64,000 bases of DNA from Burkholderiaceae bacterium (GCA_913776825.1 CAJYPV010000002.1:1-64000); one strand, 5' to 3'; shown: positions 1 through 8,858, numbered from the stretch's first letter. Notes: generated from the sequence alone by a model not told the origin. A program made the numbers and translations.

Positions 1-246
1 GTGAACTCGCCGCCTGCGGCCTGGCGCTGCTTGATCCATAGTGCGTACGTATCCGCCAAATCGTTAATGGATACGAGCATCCTAGGCATGGCTCAGCGGA
101 TCAACATGCCTTGCCAGGACGCTTACCGCTGGTCGCGCGGCACGCGCGACTGGTCTCCGATCGCCACGGTCACGCTCAACCCGGAGCGGGATGTGGTCGT
201 CACAGCCGAGCTTCGGAACCAGGATATTCAGCCAAGAGTTGCATAA
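1..246 (+). CDS. Uncertain short ORF, possibly the 3' end of a gene entering from the left
   Basis: An open frame of 81 codons runs from base 1 to a TAA at 244-246. It could be the C-terminal part of a longer island gene starting outside the window. I recognise no domain. The last third (a stretch reading NPERDVVVTAELRNQDI) looks protein-like, but no ribosome binding site is visible for any internal ATG. The following 130 bases up to the next gene hold nothing I can identify. Confidence 0.2.
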   Translation: MNSPPAAWRCLIHSAYVSAKSLMDTSILGMAQRINMPCQDAYRWSRGTRDWSPIATVTLNPERDVVVTAELRNQDIQPRVA

Positions 247-378
247 CTGAGGCGACAACTACCTTGACGCGCGCCGCAATGGCGCTGCAAACGCATCGCT
301 TCGTCGGCCCTAGGCTGAGGGCTACGCGTCGAAGCAGTAGTCGGTGAGCAAGCCCTATGCGGCCCGATGCCGCAGGGG

Positions 379-1194
379 CTAATCCGGACGCACGCGAAGC
401 CGCTCTACGACCGCCTTCAATTGCTCACGGACACGCTCAGACGGGAGGGCGCCAAGTGGCGGGCAGACTACCGTTTGCTCAGCGCGACGCTCGTCGGCCT
501 TGTGCGCAGGAGTCGCTTCCGCGGTGGGGAGGAACTCGCCTCGAGCGTGTCGCCGTAGCAACCCCGCAAGCCAACGCATAGGAGTGGTCCGAATCCGTCC
601 GGGCACAGAGAGCGCAATCGCAAGCTCATCAAGCAACTGCTGCGCCACTTCGGGTGTCTGCGGAACCAGCATCAGTTCGATCAAGGAGCGCTGATGTGAA
701 GTCAACGCGCCCGGCCAACGCAGTGGGGGGCGCGGTTGTAGTGGTGATTCACAGTGACGTTCTTGTGGTGGTTCAAGGGGCGTCATAGCTGTGTCACCCT
801 CCCCACGACATCTAGATGTCACCCCAGGGGCGACGCTGATGTCACCCGCCCCATGCCCAATATGCCGGGAGGGTGACGTGCTGTCACCCTGCCTGCGTTT
901 GACCGAGCCAAGGGATGACAGCTTGTCACCCTCCATCGTGAGTCGATAGCCGTTTGAGGTCTGCCGACCATTCGCTGCGAACCGCGTTGTCACCTCAAGC
1001 AGCCCGCAGTCCTCAAATTCCTTGATGGTTCTTTGAATCGTTCTGGAGGACACCTGGCATTTCATGGCCAGGTTTCTCAAGGACGGCCAGCAGGCTCCGC
1101 CGTCATCCGCGTTGTCCGCAAGTGCCAGCAGCAAGAGCTTCTGCGTTGGCGGCAAGGCCACACCCCATGCCAAGTTCATGATTCGAATGCTCAT
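379..1194 (-). CDS. Helix-turn-helix domain protein, island replication/regulation type
   Basis: 271 aa. The N-terminal 90 residues form a winged-helix-like domain: PTQKLLLLALADNADD, a C/W-P-S segment, then an SSRTIQRTIKEFEDCGLL recognition region. The pattern is typical of HTH proteins on plasmids and islands that act near replication functions. The rest is low-complexity and probably flexible. The ATG at 1194 is chosen because it overlaps the stop of the upstream gene (ATGA), implying translational coupling. The first 85 residues are clearly paralogous to the 89-aa protein encoded just upstream. A DNA-binding role is inferred from the fold; the target is unknown. Confidence 0.65.
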   Translation of the reverse strand: MSIRIMNLAWGVALPPTQKLLLLALADNADDGGACWPSLRNLAMKCQVSSRTIQRTIKEFEDCGLLEVTTRFAANGRQTSNGYRLTMEGDKLSSLGSVKRRQGDSTSPSRHIGHGAGDISVAPGVTSRCRGEGDTAMTPLEPPQERHCESPLQPRPPLRWPGALTSHQRSLIELMLVPQTPEVAQQLLDELAIALSVPGRIRTTPMRWLAGLLRRHARGEFLPTAEATPAHKADERRAEQTVVCPPLGALPSERVREQLKAVVERLRVRPD

Positions 1195-1460
1195 GACCCA
1201 GCTCTCAACATGAGCAAATAAGCGTTGGAGCGGCAGCCTCCGGCGCATCGGCGCCTCACCGTGATCAGCTGGAGACTTTCAAGTTCCCAGACGATTCGTT
1301 GGGCGGCCCTACGAGACAGGCGACACTTTCGCGCAAGTGACGTAAATGATGGCCAACAGACACCGGCGTCGTCCGAGAAGTCAGCGAGCGCCAGCAATAC
1401 CAACTTTTGATTCGACCGAAGGGAAAGCGGCCAAGCCCAGTGCGTGCAGATGAGGCTCAT
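1191..1460 (-). CDS. Small helix-turn-helix protein, paralogue of the next gene
   Basis: 89 aa, essentially a single winged-helix domain (SNQKLVLLALADFSDDAG, then LSRRAAQRIVWELESLQLI). It aligns along its length with the N-terminus of the 271-aa protein downstream, sharing the L(V/L)LLALAD core and the CWPS motif, so the pair arose by duplication. It overlaps its upstream neighbour by 4 bases and its downstream neighbour by 4 bases (ATGA), so the set 1738 to 379 is one operon. It may bind DNA alone or form heterodimers with its paralogue. Function is inferred only. Confidence 0.6.
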   Translation of the reverse strand: MSLICTHWAWPLSLRSNQKLVLLALADFSDDAGVCWPSFTSLARKCRLSRRAAQRIVWELESLQLITVRRRCAGGCRSNAYLLMLRAGS

Positions 1461-1738
1461 GCGCAGTCGCCTTGAGAACTGCCCGCAAGCCCTCGCTCGC
1501 TTTTAGCTCCGGCGTCGACACTGCCCTGACCCAGGACGCCGGCTATACGCACGGTGTCGAAGATCACATGCCGGCAGCCCTTTTGCCGAACCCGCGTCGC
1601 TCTTACATTCCTGGCCCACTCCGAATCGGCGTACAGGGAAACGCGCAGGCCATTTGGCGCTCGATGCAGCACCATGGCCAGTTGCTTCAGTGTCATGAAT
1701 GGGCCGTACTGCTTTGTCAGCAATTCTGCGAGTTGCAT
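1457..1738 (-). CDS. Small putative DNA-binding protein of the island
   Basis: 93 aa from ATG 1738, which has a strong ribosome binding site (GGAGG) about 10 bases upstream. A longer open frame continues to 1831 but lacks such a site. The segment FMTLKQLAMVLHRAPNGLRV resembles a short helix-turn-helix, followed by a basic region. It sits between the AlpA-like gene and the paralogous HTH pair in the same tight operon, so a regulatory or replication-linked role is likely. I do not recognise a named family. Confidence 0.5.
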   Translation of the reverse strand: MQLAELLTKQYGPFMTLKQLAMVLHRAPNGLRVSLYADSEWARNVRATRVRQKGCRHVIFDTVRIAGVLGQGSVDAGAKSERGLAGSSQGDCA

Positions 1739-1742
1739 GCTC

Positions 1743-1937
1743 CTACCTCCGTCCCTGCTCGACCAGATGAGTGAAGCCTGGGCGCGCGGCTTGTGCGCCA
1801 GCCGCTCGGCGCTCTTCAATCCATTCCTCAACCTTTGTGAGGTCCCATGCGACCCTGCGTGCCGTTAGCAAGATTCGGTGCGGGAACTCGCCGCGCTGCT
1901 CCATGTCGAAGATCGTCCGCTCGGCCAGCGGAATCAT
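1743..1937 (-). CDS. AlpA-like excisionase/transcription regulator
   Basis: At least 64 aa. The core IPLAERTIFDMEQRGEFPHR followed by a VAWDLTKVEEWIEERRAA region is the classic AlpA/MerR-like excisionase pattern in P4-type islands, where it activates the integrase or excision. The frame stays open upstream and encodes TLIDRKKLLS, the expected continuation of AlpA proteins, but without an ATG or GTG. The family's usual start falls on an ACG codon at about 1970 behind a GGGGG stretch. The true start may therefore be non-canonical, or the start has been lost and 1937 is used. Confidence 0.65.
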   Translation of the reverse strand: MIPLAERTIFDMEQRGEFPHRILLTARRVAWDLTKVEEWIEERRAAGAQAARPGFTHLVEQGRR

Positions 1938-2104
1938 CGACAGCAGCTTCTTGCGGTCGATCAGCGTCGTGCCCCCTTTGCAGCAGCTTGTTCGCTGCGC
2001 CTCACATCGTCGATCTGCATACGTCGGCCTTCGTTCAACGGCGATTGATTACGTGCGAAGGATGCCGAAAGTCCAGATAGACTTATGCCCAATAAGTTGT
2101 CGCA

Positions 2105-3214
2105 ATGGTTGACACACAAATGACTCCGCACATCACCATTTGGGAGGGCTGCGATCCGCAACTCGCGGACGCGATCTCAGCCTTCTCAAGTGAGTGGGGG
2201 CCCTACTCGACGCTCTCACGCCGACACTCGATCTACTCGCTGCTGCGCGAGCGAATTGACCCCGCGTGGGCATCCCTATTCAGGGGCATTCACGAATGGG
2301 CACCCAAGGTGCTCGATACCGCATGGGTGCGTTATCGGCTGGACCTCATGATGCGAACACGCCTTGCCGGCGACCCCGCCCTCAATGGAACGCTGCCATT
2401 CAGCGCTATCGCGAAGGGGCTCGGCTTCAAAGAGCTGGATGTCTTTCTCCAGTTTGTCGGTCGAGCAGTTCAGGCCAAGTCCAAGGCTGAGGGGAGAAGC
2501 AAGCTGCCTAACCTCCCCCGCATGCGCGAGATGGAGCGCGCATCAAGATCGCTCGACAACCTTCGTGAGTTGGCGATCAGATGCCATGCAAAAAAGCCGC
2601 AACGAAGTGCGCGCGGCAAGCTCAATGCCCTGCGCGGCGGCCCCTATTGCGAGCTGTGCGGAGAGGCAACGGAACTCGCGGGCTACATATCTGTAGGTCA
2701 CTGGCCCGAAGAGGACGACGACGACCGCCTTCGGCTTAGCTCCACGTATTGCCGATCTCACCGCCCCAAGGCACCCTTTTCAAACATCGTTCAAGCAGAG
2801 TATCTGCGGGCACGAAGAAGCCGAGCCGATTTTGAGCAAGAACTGGAACGCCTCGAGCGCCAAAGTTATGCACGCCCCCCGGCGGCCTTAGGACTGTCAG
2901 GTGACGCCCTGGTGGATGAATTCATCCGGCTGCTTTGCCAACAACGCGAAATAAGCATTTATGCACCGAGGGCGAGCAGTGGTACGCCAGACCGCCAGCA
3001 TCCCCCTTTAGAAGCTCGCGTTCGAAAGGAAGCGCGCTCGATGGTTGACGCCAAGATCTCGGATCAGAAGAAGCGCATCTTGGTACTGCTCTGCAAGGGG
3101 ATGAACCAATCCGAGGCGGCAGCCCAGCTCGGTATGAGTCGCCAAGCCGTCTCGAAATCAATTGACGGGATTCCACATACCTATCGCCTAGACCTGTGCA
3201 CCGTCCATCCGTAA
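2105..3214 (+). CDS. Putative zinc-ribbon/HNH-like protein with C-terminal helix-turn-helix
   Basis: 369 aa, divergent from the AlpA operon. A central cysteine pair (CELCGEATE, about residue 187) and a later YCRSH suggest an HNH-like or zinc-ribbon fold. The C-terminal 50 residues contain a clear sigma-70 region 4/LuxR-type HTH (LVLLCKGMNQSEAAAQLGMS). The ATG at 2105 or the one at 2120 could be the start; neither has a good ribosome binding site. The combination suggests a DNA-binding protein, possibly a regulator of the island. I know no named family for it. Confidence 0.55.
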   Translation: MVDTQMTPHITIWEGCDPQLADAISAFSSEWGPYSTLSRRHSIYSLLRERIDPAWASLFRGIHEWAPKVLDTAWVRYRLDLMMRTRLAGDPALNGTLPFSAIAKGLGFKELDVFLQFVGRAVQAKSKAEGRSKLPNLPRMREMERASRSLDNLRELAIRCHAKKPQRSARGKLNALRGGPYCELCGEATELAGYISVGHWPEEDDDDRLRLSSTYCRSHRPKAPFSNIVQAEYLRARRSRADFEQELERLERQSYARPPAALGLSGDALVDEFIRLLCQQREISIYAPRASSGTPDRQHPPLEARVRKEARSMVDAKISDQKKRILVLLCKGMNQSEAAAQLGMSRQAVSKSIDGIPHTYRLDLCTVHP

Positions 3215-3551
3215 TTGGCTGCAGCGGCTGTCGTCGTTCGTGCTGCTGAATTAGAAGCCCGACAGCAGTCGATCAACGATGGCGTTCAGCCGCGTCGTCA
3301 TCCATTAGCACTGGAGGTGGTCAACAGCACGCCTCTACGCGCCGGAGACCGCGCGCAGCGCGTGCCATGCACCACTAATCCCCTATTGGACGGAAGGGCA
3401 ACTACCAGGCAGGGTTTGCCAGCATGCTGTAGTTGCGATGTGCAGTTCCACTCTATAGCTGATTTTGGTCAGTTAGGCGGCTGCGGATACGAATCATGCT
3501 ACCCGGTAGCCGCAGAATCCGAATCGTCGAACAACTGGGGAGGGTTTCGAT
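3215..3551. other. Gene-free stretch upstream of the envelope module
   Basis: 337 bases without a convincing gene; the frames open here have no start signals or recognisable protein pattern. It presumably holds the promoter of the 3552/4533 gene pair. The only clear element is the ribosome binding site (GGGGAGGG) just before 3552. Confidence 0.5.
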
Positions 3552-4475
3552 ATGCGAGTTAGCAGTTCGATCAAGTTCGTCTTGGTTGTTGGCACGCTGG
3601 CCGGCAGCATCGCTTGGGCGCAGAAGCCACCGGCGGCCCCAGCCCCCGCGCCAGTTGTGGGCTCATGCCCTTCGGTGCCCTATTCAGTAGGCGAGGCCGC
3701 CACAGGTGGTGAAATCGCCGCTCGCTTCGACGCGAGCGTACTAAACGGCCTGCTCAAGCTCCCCAATGTGACTGCTCGGACTGGCTATGAAGTCGTGAAG
3801 ACAGCCTATGCCGGCATGAGCAGCCAAGCCATGTCGGCCGTTTTTGCTGCCTGGCAGTGCCGAATCAGCGCATACATCGATGGCTCAAAGGCGGTAGATG
3901 CAGACGCCAAGAAAGCTGCTGTCAGGAAGGCGATCACGCAGCTCAACATACATATGGCGGTCATCCAGAACGCTGCTGGGCTCAGCACTGATTCACTTGA
4001 TGCCCTGGGCGACAAGTTCCTCAACATGGAAACTCGATCAGAGTCGGCGCCAGTGCTCGATGCGGCGATCACGCAGGCAGCACTGGCATCGATTGACCCG
4101 AACGCCTTGTTCATCGACAAGATCACCAAGTCGTACTGGCTGACCTTGAACGTCGGTGCGAAGACTGGGGTTTCCGCTTGCGGCGGCGTGGTGAAAGCTG
4201 CAATTTCAGATGGCGGTTCCGCGCTTCAAGCCAGTCTTGCCAGCACCAAAAGTATTTTGATTGACTACTTGGACCCCACTTTGCCGCCTGCTGTAGCTCT
4301 GTCGAACCTTCTTGTTGCGGCCTCGGTATCTCCGATCAAGCCAAGCGTTAGCCCAGGATCTACATTCAAGAATTGCACGGAAGGCCTTCTCGCGCAACAG
4401 CGCGCAGCAGCCGACATTGCAAAGAACCAGAGCGCGCCGGTGCCGCCGTCTGAGCCTGCGAGCGGGCCCAAGTGA
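3552..4475 (+). CDS. Secreted/periplasmic protein of unknown function, island-encoded
   Basis: 307 aa with a signal peptide (basic start, hydrophobic core, probable cleavage after SIAWA at residue 23) followed by a proline/alanine-rich linker. The mature part is mostly helical, with four scattered cysteines that could form disulfides in the periplasm. It has a good ribosome binding site. The gene precedes an OmpA-like lipoprotein gene by 57 bases in the same direction, so the two probably act together at the envelope. I do not recognise the family. Confidence 0.6.
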   Translation: MRVSSSIKFVLVVGTLAGSIAWAQKPPAAPAPAPVVGSCPSVPYSVGEAATGGEIAARFDASVLNGLLKLPNVTARTGYEVVKTAYAGMSSQAMSAVFAAWQCRISAYIDGSKAVDADAKKAAVRKAITQLNIHMAVIQNAAGLSTDSLDALGDKFLNMETRSESAPVLDAAITQAALASIDPNALFIDKITKSYWLTLNVGAKTGVSACGGVVKAAISDGGSALQASLASTKSILIDYLDPTLPPAVALSNLLVAASVSPIKPSVSPGSTFKNCTEGLLAQQRAAADIAKNQSAPVPPSEPASGPK

Positions 4476-4532
4476 CTTGTGATCGGAACGCTTTGGACGC
4501 TGCCGGCTGCCTGAAAAACGACTGGAGGTGAA

Positions 4533-5624
4533 ATGCGGTCCCCTCTACCCTATTGGATCCTCGCGGCGTCCGTAGCTCTCAGCGGCTGCTGCACAGCTCC
4601 CACGTCCGAACTTGGCATCGCTCCAGAGGATCCTCAGGTGGCCGCGAAGTGTGCCCCTGTCCGTTCTCTGCTTTCCAAAAACTTTCGTGGGTCGGCGAAC
4701 GCCGGTATCCCATTCTTCAAATTCGGTGGACTCTACGACCGCAACGGCACCGTTCTCGATCCGGCCGATGCCTATCGAATTGCTCATGTCGACGCAGCAT
4801 GCCGGTTGTGGGTTCAAAAGGAGATCACTGGCAAGGAGTACGCGCAGATCGTGCTCGGCCGAACCTCTGCTGCAATCGTGCAGACCACGACGCCTGGTGA
4901 GCGCGACGAAGTCATTGCCAGTGTCGTCAAGGCTTTTGAACAGCTCAAGGGACAGGGCCTGCTTCCCGCTTCGTTCGACACGTCGAAAGTCCCCGAAAAG
5001 GTTGCAGCTGATTCCCAACTGACTCAACAGCAATTGGAGTCAAGCCTGAAGATCGGAATGGCCGGACTGGAAGACAAGGTCGTTCGACTCAGTAGCCGTA
5101 TCGGCGGTGACGATCTGCATGGGATCGTCATGACCAAGCTGGATGACATCGAAAGGGCAGTTGCAAAGCTCGGCGCACCGGCCCCGGTACCAGTTCCTCC
5201 AACCCCACCAACCCCTCCGAATGACGACTCAAGCTCCAAGCGAGCGGGCGATGAAGCGGCCAATAGCGGGCCAACTGCGACGCCTACGCCTGGCGACTTC
5301 CCTGGCCTAGACGTCTACTTCGCTACGTCTTCCTCTGAGCTCATCTTTTCAGAAAGAGCACGTATCTCCAGAGCGGCGGCGATCTGGGTGCAATCCCGCG
5401 TCAGGATTAACGTCTTCGGTTCCTATGACCCACGAGGCGGCCGCGAATACAACTTGAAGCTGGCTCGGGCGCGCGCTGACGCGGTCGTTGCGGTGCTCGC
5501 CAATCACGGCGTGACGATTGGTAAAGTTGCCAGCGGTGAAGTTGACCTTGGCTCGAGCAACTACGACAAACTCCGGGCTGTCCGCATGTGCCCTGAGACC
5601 GACTCGCCCCGTTCTATTCCTTGA
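4533..5624 (+). CDS. Lipoprotein with C-terminal OmpA-like peptidoglycan-binding domain
   Basis: 363 aa. The N-terminus is a lipoprotein signal (ASVALSGC lipobox, Cys19). A helical middle section leads to a proline/serine-rich linker at about residues 210-245. The last 100 residues form an OmpA-like domain: LDVYFATSSSEL, then FGSYDPRGGREYNLKLARAR, where the usual loop D and R that bind diaminopimelate are present. The expected place is the inner face of the outer membrane, bound to peptidoglycan. The start is fixed by TGGAGGTGAAATG. It is paired with the upstream secreted protein. Cargo-like island genes of this type may alter the envelope or phage/host contact; that role is inferred. Confidence 0.7.
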   Translation: MRSPLPYWILAASVALSGCCTAPTSELGIAPEDPQVAAKCAPVRSLLSKNFRGSANAGIPFFKFGGLYDRNGTVLDPADAYRIAHVDAACRLWVQKEITGKEYAQIVLGRTSAAIVQTTTPGERDEVIASVVKAFEQLKGQGLLPASFDTSKVPEKVAADSQLTQQQLESSLKIGMAGLEDKVVRLSSRIGGDDLHGIVMTKLDDIERAVAKLGAPAPVPVPPTPPTPPNDDSSSKRAGDEAANSGPTATPTPGDFPGLDVYFATSSSELIFSERARISRAAAIWVQSRVRINVFGSYDPRGGREYNLKLARARADAVVAVLANHGVTIGKVASGEVDLGSSNYDKLRAVRMCPETDSPRSIP

Positions 5625-5642
5625 TCGTTTGAAGCGAGTTGC

Positions 5643-6851
5643 CTACTCGGCTGGTCGAGGCCGCCTGATCGTCCATTCGTCGATCATGTTCGCCCAATCT
5701 TGCAACATGGCCGTGCGCTGCTCGCGATATTCCGCCTTGTTGTAGACCGCCCTCACCCCTCGCTGTTCATGCGCGAGGCATTTCTCGATCCAGTCAGTGT
5801 TGTAGCCCGCCTCATGCAGCAGGGTGCTGGCCGTTCGGCGCAAGTCGTGCGGCCCGAACTTTCCAAGCACCTTTCCTTCCTTTTGGGCCAGCCTGTATGT
5901 CAGCGTCAGAACTTGATTCAGCGTTGCACTGCTCATCGGCAGATCAGAGTCATAACGTGACGGCAGCACGTACTCAGATCCGCCCGCGAAAGTCTTAAGG
6001 GCGATGAAGATGTCCAACGCCTGCCTAGACAAGAAGACGAGATGCGGCGTGCGCCGCTTCATTCGCTCCTTTGGGATCGACCACACCGCATCGCTGAAGC
6101 TGATCTCATTCCAGGTCGCGTTAGTCAGCTCGCTCTTGCGTACCAAGGTCAACAGCAGCAGCTTGGCCGCGGCTCGAATCGAGGGCGTTGTACCGATACG
6201 CTCGATGTACTGATACATCAATCCAATCTCTTCGGGCGAAAGCGCCCTGTCCCGCGGCTCGAACTTTGCGATCGAGGTTGGGCGCACAAGGTCAGCGGGG
6301 TTCTCGACCTTCTGCCCCCGCTCAATGGCCCACCTATAGACCTGGGACATCACCTCGCGAACGTGCACCGCCGTAGCTGGTGCCCCGCGCTCGACGATCG
6401 TGTCCGTCAGAGCCCTGAGATCTTCATGCGTGATCTCGCTCAGCTTGTGGTTGCCGAACTTGGGCTTCAGGTCTCGCTCGTACACCGACTTGCGCATGTC
6501 GCGTGTCGAGTCAGCCATCTGATAGCCTCGCAGCCACTTCTCGGCCCAGGCGCCGAAGGTTTCAGCACCCTTGATGCGAGCCTTCTCACGCGCCTTCTCC
6601 TTGGCCGGTGACTTGCCGGCGGCGATCAACTTCTTCGCCTCGCCAAGTCGCTCCCGCGCCTCCGCCAAGGTGATCCCGCCCACGCCGTATCGCCCGAAGG
6701 TCACGGTCTCCTGCCGGCCGTTGATCGAATAGTTGTGGCGAAACGATATGGAGCCTGCAGGGGTGACCGCGACATAGAGGCCGTCTCGGTCGTTCTCCTT
6801 GTAGAGCTTGTCTCTGGGCTTCAGGTTGCGGAGCTTGGTATCGGTCAGCAT
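5643..6851 (-). CDS. int: P4-type tyrosine recombinase (island integrase)
   Basis: 402 aa, full length for the family. An N-terminal arm-binding domain (DUF4102-like, residues 1-90) and a core-binding domain precede the catalytic domain, which has Arg238 (LVRKSEL), His335-x-x-Arg338 (PHDLRR), His361 and the nucleophile Tyr370 (RAVYNKAEY). It catalyses site-specific integration and excision of the island. The gene reads away from guaA, with its start facing the guaA 3' end across about 300 bases that carry repeated arm-type motifs. No frameshift or missing catalytic residue is seen, so it is probably functional. Confidence 0.95.
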   Translation of the reverse strand: MLTDTKLRNLKPRDKLYKENDRDGLYVAVTPAGSISFRHNYSINGRQETVTFGRYGVGGITLAEARERLGEAKKLIAAGKSPAKEKAREKARIKGAETFGAWAEKWLRGYQMADSTRDMRKSVYERDLKPKFGNHKLSEITHEDLRALTDTIVERGAPATAVHVREVMSQVYRWAIERGQKVENPADLVRPTSIAKFEPRDRALSPEEIGLMYQYIERIGTTPSIRAAAKLLLLTLVRKSELTNATWNEISFSDAVWSIPKERMKRRTPHLVFLSRQALDIFIALKTFAGGSEYVLPSRYDSDLPMSSATLNQVLTLTYRLAQKEGKVLGKFGPHDLRRTASTLLHEAGYNTDWIEKCLAHEQRGVRAVYNKAEYREQRTAMLQDWANMIDEWTIRRPRPAE

Positions 6852-6938
6852 GGTCCAGGTCAGATCAAAGCAGAAATGCCATGACTGGAAAGCACCACGA
6901 ATTTCTTAATTTCACTTTTTAAATCAACAAGTTATGAA

Positions 6939-7004
6939 ACTTCAATACCATGACGCCGCTCAGCCACTTGCCATGGCATTGAAGTCATCTCATGGCATTG
7001 AAGT
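6939..7004. repeat. Repeated 14-bp motifs, probable integrase arm sites
   Basis: CATGGCATTGAAGT occurs at 6972-6985 and again at 6991-7004 (period 19). An inverted copy with one mismatch (ACTTCAATACCATG) lies at 6939-6952. A partial copy, AATGCCATG, is near 6875. Their place between int and the att junction fits arm-type binding sites for the integrase or AlpA/Xis; this role is inferred. Confidence 0.55.
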
Positions 7005-7084
7005 TCATCCTACCATCCGATATGCCATCAGAAAATCTTGCTTGCCGCTGCCAGCGGATGCCAGACATCGCCGCACAAACAATG

Positions 7085-7110
7085 AAAAAAGCCCGCAGTG
7101 ACGCGGGCTT
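7085..7110 (-). terminator. Rho-independent terminator downstream of guaA
   Basis: Read on the minus strand, AAGCCCGC and GCGGGCTT form a perfect 8-bp stem with a 6-base loop followed by a run of Ts, about 47 bases past the guaA stop. It ends the guaB-MFS-guaA transcript and shields the integrase promoter from it. Confidence 0.85.
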
Positions 7111-7156
7111 ACGTTCGTTCTCTGCCAGCAGTCGCCAGCTCATGCCAGACGCATGA

Positions 7157-8761
7157 TCATTCCCACTCAATCGTCGCCGGCGGCTTGCTCGACACGTCAT
7201 ACGTGACGCGATTGATCCCACGCACTTCATTGATGATGCGCCCCGAGCAGCGCTTCAGCAGGCTGTACGGCAGCTCGGCCCAATCGGCGGTCATGAAGTC
7301 GCTGGTCTGCACCGCACGCAGCGCGACGACGTAGTCATAGGTCCGACCATCGCCCATCACGCCCACGCTCTTCACCGGCAGGAACACGGTGAAGGCCTGG
7401 CTGGTCAGCTCGTACCAGGTCTTGCCCGTGGCTTCATCGCGGGTGTTGCGCAGCTCTTCGATGAAGATGGCATCGGCACGGCGCAGCAGGTCCGCGTATT
7501 CCTTCTTGACCTCGCCCAGAATCCGGACGCCCAGGCCCGGGCCCGGGAACGGGTGGCGATAGACCATCTCCGGCGGCAGACCCAACGCCACGCCCAGCTC
7601 GCGGACCTCGTCCTTGAACAGCTCGCGCAGCGGCTCCAGCAACTTCAGACCCAGTTGCTCCGGCAGACCGCCGACGTTGTGATGGCTCTTGATCGTGGTG
7701 GCCTTCTTGGTCTTGGTGCCACCGCTTTCCACGACGTCCGGATAGATCGTGCCTTGCGCCAGGAAGGTCGCGCCGCGGTGACCCTGACCGCTGGCCTTGA
7801 GCTTCTCCGCTTCCGCCTTGAAGACATCCACGAACAGCCCGCCAATGATCTTGCGCTTGCGCTCGGGATCGGTGACGCCGGCCAGTTGGCCCAGGAACAG
7901 CTCGCTGGCATCGACACGGATCACCTTCGCGTGCAGCTTGCCGGCGAACATGTCCATCACCATGTCGCCTTCGTTCAGGCGCAGCAGGCCGTGATCGACG
8001 AAGACGCACGTCAGCTGGTCGCCGATGGCGCGGTGGATCAGCGCAGCGGCCACCGATGAATCGACCCCGCCCGACAGGCCGAGGATGACTTCCTCATCGC
8101 CCACCTGTTCACGGATGCGCTCGACGGCTTCGGTGATGTAGTCGCCCATGACCCAGTCGCCCTTGCAGCCGGCGATCTCGCGCACGAAGCGGGTGTAGAG
8201 CGCCGCGCCCTGCAGCGTGTGGGTGACTTCGGGATGGAACTGGACCGCGTAGTAGCCCTTCTCCTCGTTCGCCATGCCGGCGATCGGGCAACTGGGCGTC
8301 GAGGCCATCAGCTTGAAGCCGGGCGGCAGCTCGGTGACCTTGTCGCCATGGCTCATCCAGACCTTGAGCATGCCGTGGCCTTCGGGCGTGGCGAAATCCT
8401 GCAGGCCGGACAGCAGACGGGTGTGACCATGCGCGCGGGCTTCGGCATAGCCGAATTCGCGGTGATCGCTCCATTCCACCTTGCCGCCGAGTTGCACCGC
8501 CATCGTCTGCATGCCGTAGCAGATGCCCAGCACCGGCACGCCCAGGTCCCACACCGCCTGCGGCGCGCGCAGCTCGTGGTCCTCATAGGTCGAGGCATGG
8601 CTGCCCGAGAGAATGATCGCCTTCGGGCCGAACGCACGAATGAAATCGTCGCTGACATCGTTGGGATGGATCTCGCAGTAGACCTGCGCTTCACGCACAC
8701 GACGTGCGATCAGCTGGGTCACCTGGGAGCCGAAGTCGAGGATGAGGACTTTGTCGTGCAT
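7157..8761 (-). CDS. guaA: GMP synthase (glutamine-hydrolysing)
   Basis: 534 aa; converts XMP, glutamine and ATP to GMP in cytosolic purine synthesis. An N-terminal class I glutamine amidotransferase domain has Cys81 in GICYGMQ and His176/Glu178 in QFHPEV. The ATP-pyrophosphatase domain has the PP-loop SGGVDSS at 230-236. The C-terminal dimerisation domain ends in the conserved PPATIEWE. The start at 8761 ([13 protein letters not shown]) matches the family; the frame continues upstream without homology. It is the last gene of guaB-MFS-guaA. Its 3' end serves as the island attachment site, and the coding end is intact. Confidence 0.97.
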   Translation of the reverse strand: MHDKVLILDFGSQVTQLIARRVREAQVYCEIHPNDVSDDFIRAFGPKAIILSGSHASTYEDHELRAPQAVWDLGVPVLGICYGMQTMAVQLGGKVEWSDHREFGYAEARAHGHTRLLSGLQDFATPEGHGMLKVWMSHGDKVTELPPGFKLMASTPSCPIAGMANEEKGYYAVQFHPEVTHTLQGAALYTRFVREIAGCKGDWVMGDYITEAVERIREQVGDEEVILGLSGGVDSSVAAALIHRAIGDQLTCVFVDHGLLRLNEGDMVMDMFAGKLHAKVIRVDASELFLGQLAGVTDPERKRKIIGGLFVDVFKAEAEKLKASGQGHRGATFLAQGTIYPDVVESGGTKTKKATTIKSHHNVGGLPEQLGLKLLEPLRELFKDEVRELGVALGLPPEMVYRHPFPGPGLGVRILGEVKKEYADLLRRADAIFIEELRNTRDEATGKTWYELTSQAFTVFLPVKSVGVMGDGRTYDYVVALRAVQTSDFMTADWAELPYSLLKRCSGRIINEVRGINRVTYDVSSKPPATIEWE

Positions 8762-8858
8762 GGTCAGCGTCGTGAGAGTCGGAATCGGTGCAAAAAGAAA
8801 ATGGCCGTCGGGCGGGAACACCCTGGCAGCCCGGCAAGCATCAGCGCAGTCGCCGCGT

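Larger units (their letters stand above)
1..7156. mobile_element. Genomic island inserted at the 3' end of guaA (integrase-proximal part)
   Basis: A P4-type integrase gene ends the segment next to the guaA stop codon, the usual layout of islands using the 3' end of guaA as attB. To its left lie island-type genes: AlpA-like regulator, small overlapping DNA-binding genes, and unrecognised envelope proteins. I found no second copy of the guaA 3' end at positions 1-5640, so the distal junction is probably left of the window. The right boundary is the guaA end (7157). The exact crossover base is not visible. Confidence 0.75.
6852..7156. other. Integrase promoter and attachment region
   Basis: 305 bases, AT-rich compared with the surroundings, between int and guaA. 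It contains the repeated ACTTCAATRCCATG motifs and a terminator, annotated separately. No gene is seen. It should contain the int promoter and the right-hand att junction of the island. Confidence 0.6.

Noticed and set aside
3215-3562. 115-codon plus-strand ORF
   Set aside because: No ribosome site, no protein-like pattern; overlaps the ribosome site and start of the envelope gene.
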